Positions 23,088 to 32,997 of a stretch of DNA of 64,000 nucleotides are shown here, piece by piece. The notes below the pieces were generated by a model. It searched no databases and had not been told where the DNA came from. It saw only the letters and a program-made list of their open reading frames with translations. Origin of the DNA: Cryptomeria japonica (lineage: Eukaryota; Streptophyta; Pinopsida; Cupressales; Cupressaceae); assembly GCF_030272615.1 (NCBI RefSeq), contig NW_026728917.1:1-64000 (forward strand), written 5' to 3'. How positions within the stretch are numbered: position 1 is the stretch's first letter; every line of letters begins with the position of its first letter. A program made the translations under genes and the position numbers.

Positions 23088-23365
23088 AATAGCGCTAAAA
23101 CCATGTTTTAATGCTATTGTCGCCTAGAATAGCACTATTATGCCGCAATGGTGCTATTGTATAGTAGTTGTAGCGCTTGTGTTAGGTTTAGTGCTTTCAT
23201 TACATAGTAGTAGTGGTATTGTAGTATTAGCACGTTTGTATGTTTGTTGTAGTGCTGTTGTTATTGAATAGCATTGTTGTGTAGTTAATTTAGCGTGTTT
23301 GATTGTTTAGCACTTTTGTGCACAAATTGTGGCGCTATTGTGAGCAGAATAGCACTATTGTGATA
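23088..23365 (+). repeat. Degenerate minisatellite of an AGCGCTATTGT-like motif, copy 1
   Basis: Variants of TAGCGCTATTGT (TAGCACTATTGT, TGGTGCTATTGT, TAGCGCTTGTG, GTAGTGCTGTTGT) recur at least ten times with irregular spacing between the possible first exon and the body of the mobile domain pseudogene. The copy 2 equivalent is 51997-52274. Confidence 0.65.
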
Positions 23366-23612
23366 AAAATTCCCCAGTGTTAGAGAACATAGCCTGATGT
23401 CTCAGTTGATTGTTTGATTGGTTGTTTTGGTGAATTATAGCAGCCCCCTTGAGACTAGGTCATTATGATAAATGTCTGTTGTAGTCTAGGATTGCCATAA
23501 TCGATTACCTATTGAGACCCGAAGATACTTGATCAAAGTATCTGTTGATAGTCTAGGTTGAAAACTTAAGAAAGTTTGTACCAAAACAACTAATGTTTGT
23601 TGATGTGTGTAG

Positions 23613-25592
23613 GAGGACGTGCCTGTTCTACAGATGCCGGAGCAGCATCCTGCCACATAGCAGCTGACAGAGGCAGACAGATTCTGCGTCGCTGCGACTA
23701 GTTTGTACGATATGATCTATCGTCCCGTGATTCGGATGAATTGCGGACTGATGACAGCACTGGCCGAGCATTGGCATAGTGAGATATGTACCTTCTACCT
23801 GGCGATGGGAGAGATGACAGTGATGCTAGAGGATGTGTGGAGGATACTACACATCCTGATTAGAGGGGAGCTGGTGACCTATGATCAAGCATTAGGGACG
23901 ACGACGGTGTAGAGAATATTTGCTGATGATGTTTATATTGAGGATGACTTTGTATCCTAGGAGGACATAGTAGCATTGTATGAGCCTTTACCAATAGTTT
24001 TATCCAGGATCGTCGGGGGTTTGGTGTGCCCCGACTGACGTTCACATGGACTAGCCGTTGGTTGGGACCAGGTGATTGAGAAGATGATGACTGAGAGGAC
24101 CCACTATGCCTGGGGACCATGTGTGCTAGCACATATTTATAGGGAGCTACACGAGGTGGTGTACCGAGAGAAGAGATCACTAGCAGTAGGGATCACATTA
24201 CTACACATCTGGGCTTGGGAGCACTTGCCAGTCACACGAACAGTCTACTTGATATTTAGGGTGATATATCAGCCCTATGTTTATATGTATGGAGGGATGA
24301 TGAGCCAGCCCCATCTGAGGAAGTTGGATTTTTTGTGACGGGCTTTAGATGACCTAGATACAGTGATATGGAGGTTGTATATCGAGTGTGAGCCTTGGGA
24401 GGATGATGCAGAAGTGCTACTGTATGTATTTATGACACACTTTTTGATTGGGCGCACATCCTACCTTATAGAGAGACAGGTGCCAGGGAGAGTGATGAGG
24501 CAGTTTTGACGGAGGTAGGGATTGTCGAGAGGCTCAGGGGAGTATGCATGGGTAGTACGGGAGAGATTTTAGTGGGGACCAATGTTACCATATGATCAGG
24601 CCTTGATAGAGTTCCAGAATTTACAGGCGAGACCAGGGCATATGAGGCCTGAGATTGTCGATGCAGGGGTGACAGAGGAGTACACACAGTATCATACTGC
24701 ACATCTGATTATATAGATTTCAGATCCGATCGAGCCTATACCACCTTTTGAGGATGAGAGGAGATGATAAAGGAGGAAGAGAGGAGGTCGAGGAGTAGGA
24801 GGAGGAGATGGAGGTGGTGGAGGAGGATTTGGTGGAGCAGGAAAAGGTGGAGGAGGAGATGGAGGTGGTGGAGTATTTGGTGGAGCAGGAGGAGGTGGAG
24901 GACGAGGAGGATTTGGTGGTGGAGGGGGATTTGGAGGTGGAGGTGGTGGAGGAGGATGATTACAGAGGAGAGGTAGAGGGGGAGAGTCGTTGCGACTATC
25001 ACAGGGTCCACTGATACGAGGGGCTGCCAAAGAAGGAGGTAGGGATATTGGTGGGGGTGTAGTGCCTATGGAGATGGGAGAGGGAGCCATAGGTGGAGGA
25101 GAGGTTCCTATGGAGATGGGAGGGGGAGAGATAGGTGGAGGAGATGGAGATGTATGGGAGTATATGATTTTACACTCACAGACTCGGTTAGAGGATAGCG
25201 AGGCAGAGATTGCAGCTAGAGATGTCCAACTATTTGCATGGGAGGTGGAGCTGACTGTAGTGAGGAAAGAGAGAGATGATCTGGTGGACAGGTTGAGGGA
25301 GGTGCAGGATAGAGTCCAAGTCTTGGAGGGAGCATAGGCATAGGGTCCAACTGAGGTGGTGTTGAGGGAGATGTGACAGGCAAGTGGAGAGATTGACTAT
25401 TGGTGGGGAATATATGAGCTGGTTGTGCCAGTTAGTCAGCAAGCACTGAGCTATTCTAAGATGCGGTGGGCAAGATCAAAGTGGTCACAGAGGGCTCAGA
25501 GAAGTGGGGGTGTTATGGGTCCTCCTCAGTGAGGTGGTGGGGGAGGAGTAGGGGGTAGTCGTGGTGCAGCATCTGGCCAGAGTGCCATTTGA
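23613..25592 (+). pseudogene. Plant mobile domain (MAIN-like) pseudogene, copy 1
   Basis: A single plus-strand frame runs from just after a possible acceptor (TGTGTGTAG, 23612) to TGA at 25590. It encodes a plant mobile domain: SLYDMIYRPVIRMNCGLMTA, EMTVMLEDVWRILHILIRGE, YAWGPCVLAHIYRELHEVVY, HIWAWEHLPVTRTVYLIF and YVYMYGGMMSQPHLRKL. A Gly-rich tract (about 24775-24956) and a C-terminal coiled coil (RLEDSEAEIAARDVQLFAWE onward) follow. At least seven in-frame stops break it, at 23658, 23910, 23958, 24036, 24336, 24507 and 24516. The domain occurs in MAIN/MAIL1-type proteins and in transposons. Here it sits antisense to the adjacent minus-oriented LTR. A short upstream frame from ATG at about 22940 may be a first exon. 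Confidence 0.8.
24775..24956 (+). repeat. GGAGGNGG simple-sequence tract, copy 1
   Basis: Purine-rich low-complexity DNA reading as Gly-rich sequence in the pseudogene frame. It also creates spurious open frames in other phases (Pro-rich on the minus strand). The copy 2 equivalent is 53684-53865. Confidence 0.85.
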
Positions 25593-26550
25593 GATATTTT
25601 AGGTACTTGTTACATTATTATTTTGGACTGTGACTTGGATGGATTTTGGTAGTCGATATATTTTGACATCATTGTACTATGATACATGTAATCTTTTTTT
25701 TTAATGTGATATATGAAGAGATCCCATGCTTTGATATTATATGCATATGTATGATGACACCTATATTGTTGATACAGGATGATGATTATGAGTTATGCTT
25801 AGATTCATGCTATGGATGATTTGATTACTATATATACATGGTGATGATATGATTTCTAGATGCATGCTATGGATGATTTGTCTAATTATGTGGATGCAGG
25901 TAGAAGATGGACGATGCTTGTGGTAATGATGTTAATTATGATGTAATGATGATGATGTATGCAAAAATAATGAGTTGAAATAATGCATAATGATGTTTGT
26001 GATAGATAATACTTGTTCATTTTTTATGATATGATATGAGTAAATGATGCATGTTGTAAGATGAATCTAAGTGAATCAAATGTGTATGCAAATGTGATGT
26101 ATGAATGCACTTTAAATGGATGAACAAATGTTGATACAAATGTTTATGTATGAATGCACTTAAATGAATGTATCTAAATGATGTAATGTTTATGAGATGT
26201 ATTTAAAATTAATCTAAATGACTAAAATGATTCAAAACATAACTAAGTGATAAATGAGATTGAAATGATAATGCAAATAAATGCAAATAGGGGATAAAGA
26301 ATAATGAATAACTGCACCTTAATGCAATTAAAGGATAATGAATAACTGCACCTTAGTGCAATTGGAGGATAATGCATGCATCTCATGAATCTAGATGAAA
26401 CAAAATGGGGAAAAATGCACCTATGAAATGAATTCTAAATGAACTTAAAGGATGATGAAAGGAATGCATATTTAAAATGAATGCACTACATGGATGAATG
26501 AATGTTCTTTATAACAAATTCACTTAAATGAAATGCAACTAAATTATAGT
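25593..26550. repeat. Low-complexity ATG-rich intergenic DNA, copy 1
   Basis: Irregular repetition of AAATGAATGCA/ATGATG-like words, including a 40-bp tandem pair near 26291-26370 (GGATAATGAATAACTGCACC). No gene. The copy 2 equivalent is 54502-55459. Confidence 0.6.
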
Positions 26551-27336
26551 TGTAGACACCTAAAATTGTTTAGTCTAATTAAATAAATATCTTTATTTAT
26601 TTAATTATTTTAAGCCTAATTCTTCTATTAATTAAATAAATCTTTATTTATTTAACTAATTCATTTATCCTCTTTTAGCCTTATTTCTCATTTAAATAAA
26701 TACTTTTATTTATTTAAATTATCCTTTTCCTAAATTAAATAGATATCTTATTTATTTAATTGATCCCACTTCCTCTATTAATTAAATAAATCTTTATTTA
26801 TTTAATTAATTCATTAACCTTTTCTACCCATGACACATGTCATTCATCTCTTAATTCCTACACTACCTACCCTTTCATTATTTTCTTATTTTCTCTACCT
26901 ACCCTCTAATCCTAGCTGACTATTTATCTCTTACACCTCCAATCTTATCCCTCCATTTCCTACAGTGTCTTCTATATAAGAGGACACTTCCTTCATTATC
27001 AACCCTGATTAGTTGACTTCTCAACTACATTACACTTTCAAACTTGCATATGCGATCAAGCCTACTTTCAACCACATTTCCGTTCTTTGTTGAGCTCTTG
27101 TGCACATATAAAATCTAAGAGCAAATATATCAAGCAAGATAAATGGAGATAGGAAGAATGGAGATCTAAACCCTATTGGACATGTGATGGTATAATCTTT
27201 GTGATTTCATTTGATTTGCATTGTCTTAGGTAATCTTCATAAGTTATGGTGGATCTTTGTTGTTGTTAGGCTAGGGTTTTGTGGTTGAATTCATTTAGTC
27301 TTTCAATATTGTTGTTTTCCATTTTCACCATATACA
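26551..27336 (+). repeat. Gypsy-type 5' LTR, plus orientation, copy 1
   Basis: Starts TGTAGACACC and ends near ATACA at 27336. It has a TATA box (TATATAAGAGG, about 26974-26984) and an AT-rich first third made of TTAATTAAATAAAT-like palindromes. Four bases after the end comes TGGCACGCCCCATGGGAC (27340-27357), which looks like a Ty3/Gypsy primer binding site region. The length of 786 bp is reasonable. The partner LTR is absent because the element is cut at 29564. Confidence 0.7.
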
Positions 27337-27749
27337 TTTTGGCACGCCCCATGGGACATAGATTTTTGTTAGATCTATGTTTTTTGCAGGTTTTTCTAAC
27401 CCTATATTGCTGTTTTGTAAAACAATTTGGAGAAAACCTTGTGCAGCTAGGGTTTTGGACACAAAATCAAGATCTTGGAGAGATTTGATCCTATCTCACA
27501 AACGTATTAGAATTTTTGCACAGAATTTTATTGGCAAGTTGAAGACAGTATCAATAGATTTCAATCCAAAATTTAGAATTTTTGGAGCACATTTTCATTT
27601 TCTATGAATTTTTTATGATTTTTCATAAACAATTAATTTTGAGAGCAAATCAGTGAATTGTTCGGGTTTTCTTACATTTTTGGAAATATCTCATAATTAT
27701 ACACAACATCTGTTCTTTGTGATTTTAATTTTGATGCAAAAAAATTCTT

Positions 27750-29400
27750 AAAAAATCAGATCTTTAAAGATCCATTCCCAAAACATGACAAGGAAAAAGC
27801 TAAAGCCATAGATGAGCAAACCAACTATACCAAAGAATCCTATAACTATGATTCAATTGTTGATCACATTTCAATGGACAATTATGTCTCTACCATTATC
27901 ATCAAGGACAAAACGCATGAGAATTCTACCCAAAGACCCAAGGTTGTCCTGAAAGGAATTAGATCTTCTTCCGAACCTACCTCTTAGTGTAATGTTACAA
28001 CTCATCGAGGAAAATTCACTTTACAAGGTGCTCCAGCTAAAAAGACTACTTCCTTATCAACCAAACTTGAGTATGACCTTGTAGAACAGTTAGGGAAGAA
28101 ACCCACACCTATCTCCATCCTTGAACTTTTACGCATATCCCCTGCACATAAGGCCATTCTTGACAAAACCTTGAGAGACACTTCCATCCCTATTGATCTA
28201 AACATGGACCAGTTTCAATCCTTGGTGGGATACCTTTCTGTTCCACACTCCCTTACATTCACAGAAGCTGATGACGCCTCTGTGAGCCAACCACATAATG
28301 CACCTTTACACATTGAAACCTTCCTACATAAACATTGAATAAAGCGAGTCTTGATAGATGGAGGAGCAGGTCTAAACATTTGTACATTGAGCACTATCAA
28401 ACAATTGGGATATTCTGATAAAGCTGTGAATTCTACAAACAAAATTACCATCAAAGCATATGATGATGAAGAGCATTCATCCAAAGGCATAGTCACTTTA
28501 CCTCTTAGAGTTGGGCCAATTACAAAAGATGAGGTTTGTCAAGTCCTTGACCTCGATCTCACATACAACATATTGCTAGGACGTCCATGGATTCATGAGA
28601 TGAGCGCATTACCATCTACATACCATCGATGTATCAAGTTTTCACACAATGGAGTTGAAGTTATCATCAAAGCTGATCCTAACCCATTCATATATTGCAA
28701 CAATCTATGACCTAGATCAGAAATAACAATCCCAATCAATTTAGAGGCTATTCCTTCATCAACTTATGTGGATCCAGAATCATTAAAGGCTTCTACATCC
28801 AAACAAATAGAGCTAAAAGAAAAATTCAAGATTAAAGACATGAGATGTGGTGAGTATATCTGTCATGCTGATCAACTCCCACTATCTCCTAAGACATTCA
28901 GTCGACAGGAACAACCTACAAAAAATTTGCAATGCCAAGGAATTGGGTGTGAACCACCTAGTGTTGTGGCTACTATGTCTGAATGCAAATCACCTCTAGT
29001 GCTGCAAGCAGCTCTTGATATCAATAGTCCTAAGAGTGGTTCCAACAAAGAATCTATTGAGCATATCACCAACCCTCTTGATAACTCACATAGCTTTACC
29101 ATATCATCCACTTATTCCATTTCCAGTCCTCTCCCAGACTTGGATCAACAAGAATTACAAAAGCCCTTACTAATTGGGGATGAAAAATTAAGCCTTGAAA
29201 AGAAAAAACTAAAAGTGAAAACTAAAGAAAAGTCTTTTAGTTCAAATCAAAATCAAAAGCTATTGGACTCTGAAAAAATCAAGGTCAAGGATAAAAATCC
29301 TATGAAAGAAAAAGAACAAGAGTTGATCTCCCCTAATATCAAAATAACTGGGGGCAAAAGTTCTACAATTTTAAGTCAAAAAGCATACTTGTTGATCTGA
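27750..29400 (+). pseudogene. Gypsy gag-protease region, truncated, copy 1
   Basis: One plus-strand frame with stops near 27986, 28336, 28708 and 29398. The block YDLVEQLGKKPTPISILELL is followed by a retropepsin-like segment RVLIDGGAGLNICTLSTIKQ ... YNILLGRPWIHEMSALPSTY (28340-28700), as in plant Ty3/Gypsy polyproteins. The usual catalytic D-[ST]-G reads DGG, as it often does in these elements. A Lys/Glu-rich linker follows to 29400. Reverse transcriptase, RNase H, integrase and 3' LTR are missing. A GGGGGCAAAAG tract at 29350-29360 resembles a polypurine tract, so this could instead be a short non-autonomous element. Confidence 0.75.
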
Positions 29401-29564
29401 AGTCTCTATCATGTCATGATACTTTCACTTCTTTTCACAAGCATAAGCCTTCATCACTCATCCACTTGTTCCACACATTCTTTCCCTTCTAGCAATACAT
29501 CATGGACCTTTAAGGGAGCTTCCTTGAGGGACTTTGTTATCAGGGATGCTGAAACTTCTTTAGG
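29401..29564. other. Last bases of the unit before the tandem junction
   Basis: No known motif recognised. The plus-strand frame 29416-29628 runs across the junction, fusing unit-end sequence to the 3' flank of the Cys/His-rich gene. It is probably a chance chimeric frame. The same junction recurs at 58473/58474. Confidence 0.6.
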
Positions 29565-29647
29565 TGATTGTGGTATTGTTGCCTTTAAAAAAGAATCTTG
29601 TTATTACAATATTCAACATAATTATTAAATTGATACAAGAAGGATTT

Positions 29648-30637
29648 CTAAATTGTCACCTCTTGGAGAGGCTTTTTTATGATGAAACCTTGTTCAAGTA
29701 TGGTGGAGGACTGAAATGAGCTGCTGCACCCATTTATCGTGCATTTGGTTGGACAATATTTCTCATTGCACTGATGTGCTTTATGGTTCGATTCAATCGC
29801 CACAACACAGGGATTAATGCAGCTTGGAAGAGAGCATTTTCTGTTGCACATATGTTGAGGGGAATCGCACTTGTGCTGGCCAGGCTGCCCTGGCCACAGA
29901 GAACATTTCTCATTACAATTTGAAGATGTCTCATATAAGTAACAGCTCTGGCCACATGTATGATTTTTCCTTTTGCAATTGTGATTTCCTTCATGCCCTG
30001 CTAAATCCCCGCATAAGCTTAAGCTGTCTCCTTCTCGAGTACAATAACTGCAGTTTTCTGTACACAAATGACTCCCCATGCAAGAATGACGGTCACCATG
30101 CCCTTTCTCCATCACACATCTCCAGAAGCAAACAGAACATTTGCATCCACAAACTGATAGTCCTTGCTTTACTTTGCCAAGAGCTACATTAGCCTCTAGC
30201 TGCAACCTTTGCTCCTCGTCATCATCACAGAAATCTGTGGTGTTTGAACTTATAGAAGACTCCCCGACAGCAACAGGAAAATCAGGAACTCCTTCCTGTG
30301 TGTTGAAATTATCCAAAACCCTTAATTCTTCATTTGTATCTGTCACAGAAAGGCATCCCATGTGGACCGCAGACGTAAGATTTCTCCTCAGGATATCAAC
30401 TGTCATAGCCACTCGCTTGCTGTCAATATCAGTCCAGTCCTTGGCTGCAATCTGAGCTATAATAAGCTTCAGATCCCTCATGAAGGTGAATCCACTGTAA
30501 TAGCAAGAATCGATTCTTTATGTCACCGCTTCTGCTAGCTCACTCAGGCTCTCTCTATAATACTCAGATCTATTATAAGGAGCCATAGCAGCAATCTCGA
30601 CCTTTCCGTCGTACATTTTAAAAATGAAATTGTTCAT
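29648..30637 (-). pseudogene. Cys/His-rich (NF-X1-like repeat) gene fragment, copy 2, nonsense mutation
   Basis: Paralog of the fragment at 643-1737. It lacks the 89-bp and 16-bp insertions, so the Cys/His repeat region is open from Met at 30479-30481 to the stop at 29648 (277 residues). A G-to-T change on the coding strand turns a GAA codon into TAA at 30518-30520, cutting the N-terminal segment from the rest. The matching codon in copy 1 (1618-1620) is intact GAA. Translation from the internal Met could in principle give a Cys-rich protein with repeats such as CKRKNHTCGQSC and CDSPQHMCNRKC. A decayed gene is more likely. Confidence 0.6.
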
Positions 30638-30859
30638 TTGTGCTTTCCTACACAATGATCCTGATAGTTGCATTTATAATTATCTGAAATTTAACTTTCA
30701 TTAAATCAAAATAAAGAACTATTAGATCTTCATACAACTTCGCTTCCACCGACTTTCTCAACAACAACTCAAACCAATCACACCTCCTTCCTACCACTCC
30801 CGACAGGAACTTCGCTGCTTGCAGCTCTCGCTAAAAAAGGGTTTGGGTGGTACATCATG

Positions 30860-30987
30860 GCGCTTGCTATGAGGCCCTTTAAACAGCACCCCATAGCTCC
30901 CTACTTCATAGGTTGCACGATGCTGCAGGAGGAGGCTAGGAAGTAGGGGGCCATGGGGTGCTGTTTAAAGGACCCCATAGCCAGCGC
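30860..30987. repeat. Hairpin, copy 2
   Basis: The same inverted repeat, with a 3-bp longer loop (extra GGA) and several arm substitutions. The central GGGGTGCTGTTTAAAG pairing is kept. Confidence 0.7.
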
Positions 30988-31920
30988 CTAAAAACAGATG
31001 AGACGATATGTACGTACGGCTCATTAGGCACATTACCAAGTAAACACTATCATTAAAGTCTAGTTAAACTCCGTCAGTAGTTCGATCGTGCACACAGATC
31101 AACTTGATTGTTTTCCTGTGCATTAATGACCTTATTTCAGAGTTCACATGCCAAGCGATGCAACTAGCAACTGATGAAAATGATCCTGAGATCAACTTAG
31201 AGGTGTACTGTAAAAGCACAGTTGTAAAGCATCTGCATTTTGCAGGGATTTCTCACATGCGCAAAGTTGATAATTATAGCGCTTTCATCATTAAAGAGCC
31301 AAGTTCCACTAATTGACAAAATTGTCATGTGAGCTCTGAAACGAAGCCAAGTCCTGTAGAGAAAAACTGGTGAGTTGATATGTACGTACCGCTCAAATAT
31401 GGAGTTTTGTTAGCGTGGCAAGGACATTTGGTTGCAGCAGAGCAATAGCACAAATGTTGTTCAGTTCAGTGTTTAAATGGTGATTTGCATTTTAGATAGT
31501 TCATTTATTATGCGGATGATAATGTTGAAGTAGTTATATTAAAGAATTGATCAGTATTTGTATAAAAGATTAATAATAGTTGTATGATAGACCTAAAACG
31601 GAAAAGTAATGAGCAATGTATTTGTGCATAGATGATCATCTATTAGTTCTTCCGCACAATTTCAATAATATTTGAAGGTCTCTTAAACATTAGGTTATAT
31701 ATTTTATTGGAAATGTTTATTAAAATATTAATATTTCATATTTTAATAAATTTGGTTCACATTTTATTATCAAATAATTGTAGAATTAAATAATATGGAG
31801 CCCTTTAACTTGCACATTCTAATCTTAAACCTAATAATCACCATTAAAGATTCCTACCTCATTCTTATACTCTTGCCTCTTGTCACTAATTACAAATCTC
31901 AATCTTCTAGCTACATTTAC

Positions 31921-32190
31921 AATGACTAGGCTTAACTATATTAATTTGCAAGCGAGGATACAAACATACATCTTTGTCCATCTAGAATAAGTTGAAGAGT
32001 TATTGGAAGAGGAGACCATGATATAAGCATGATCACTCTAGGCTATGGAAGTGGGAATGACTAGGCTTAACTATATTAATTTGCAGCGAGGATACAAACA
32101 TACATCTTTGTCCATCTAGAATAAGTTGAAGAGTTATTGGAAGAGGAGACCATGATATAAGCATGATCACTCTAGGCTATGGAAGTGGGA
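31921..32190 (+). repeat. Tandem duplication of about 135 bp, copy 2
   Basis: Same paired block, with the same single-base difference between its halves. Confidence 0.92.
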
Positions 32191-32937
32191 AATTTCAACC
32201 ACACCAGCTACTTGAGCGATTCATAAATTATGATTATGTGTGCCTATAGCCACTCCCAACCTCACTTCTTTCCTTGATTTGATCCTACCAAAACCAACAT
32301 CCTACTATTTCTCATTCAATTCCACAATGAAATATCAATTGTAAATACTACAATCATTATGTATAAATGATGTCATGTATCCATTTTCTAGTAAATTGTT
32401 TATAAATTGTGTTTTATTTACATACATGAATTTAATGCTCCCTTACCTTCTATAGATCCTTTTGATATTGCAATTGAACTTAACCTAAATGTTTTATCAT
32501 ATCAATTGAGCACACATTTACATGATTGGTTTTATGTGGTAGTATTTTAAGTCATTTAATTGCATTCATTTTACATCTCTAATCCCTCAAACAATATTTC
32601 TTATTTAAGAATGTTAAAGGAGGATCAACATAAAAAAATTGGATTTTGTGCACAAAAAACGAAAGATGAAATCATATTTGAGGGTCCTTGCTTACTATAT
32701 TTGATCCTTGTATGGTTTTGAGAGGTTGAACTAGAAAAACTTATCTCCTTGTGACATAATGAGAACTCTTCAAAAAAAAAAAAATGGCTAGTCTGTAGAT
32801 ATTCAAAGTAGTGAAAGCCAAGTTCCACATGGAAACAAGAAACAAAGTAGAACAAGTTACTACATATTGTTAAATATGTATTTATATGATGAGTTTATGG
32901 TCTTAGATCTAAGTTGGAGGTCTACACTTAGTAGGAG

Positions 32938-32940
<3 letters not shown>

Positions 32941-32994
<54 letters not shown>
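32941..32994 (+). repeat. GA dinucleotide microsatellite, copy 2 (54 bp)
   Basis: An uninterrupted (GA)27 run in the same context. Confidence 0.95.

Positions 32995-32997
<3 letters not shown>

Larger units (their letters stand above)
560..29564 (+). repeat. Tandem segmental duplication, copy 1 (29,005 bp)
   Basis: First copy of a direct tandem unit. Matching landmarks (ankyrin gene exons, Copia ends, mobile domain pseudogene) recur at +28,909 bp. Near the left end the offset changes in steps: 29,005 before 1070, 28,989 after a 16-bp duplication, 28,900 after an 89-bp insertion, 28,903 after a 3-bp indel near 2030, and 28,909 after the GA microsatellite. Substitutions against copy 2 cluster in 560-2190 (about 21). 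Only one was found further right, at 6373. The comparison was by eye, so isolated differences may have been missed. Confidence 0.95.

Noticed and set aside
24692-25090. Pro-rich 132-codon minus-strand frame
   Set aside because: It is the complement of the GGAGG-rich tract in the plus-strand mobile domain pseudogene. Its composition comes from the simple repeat, and it has no conserved domain.
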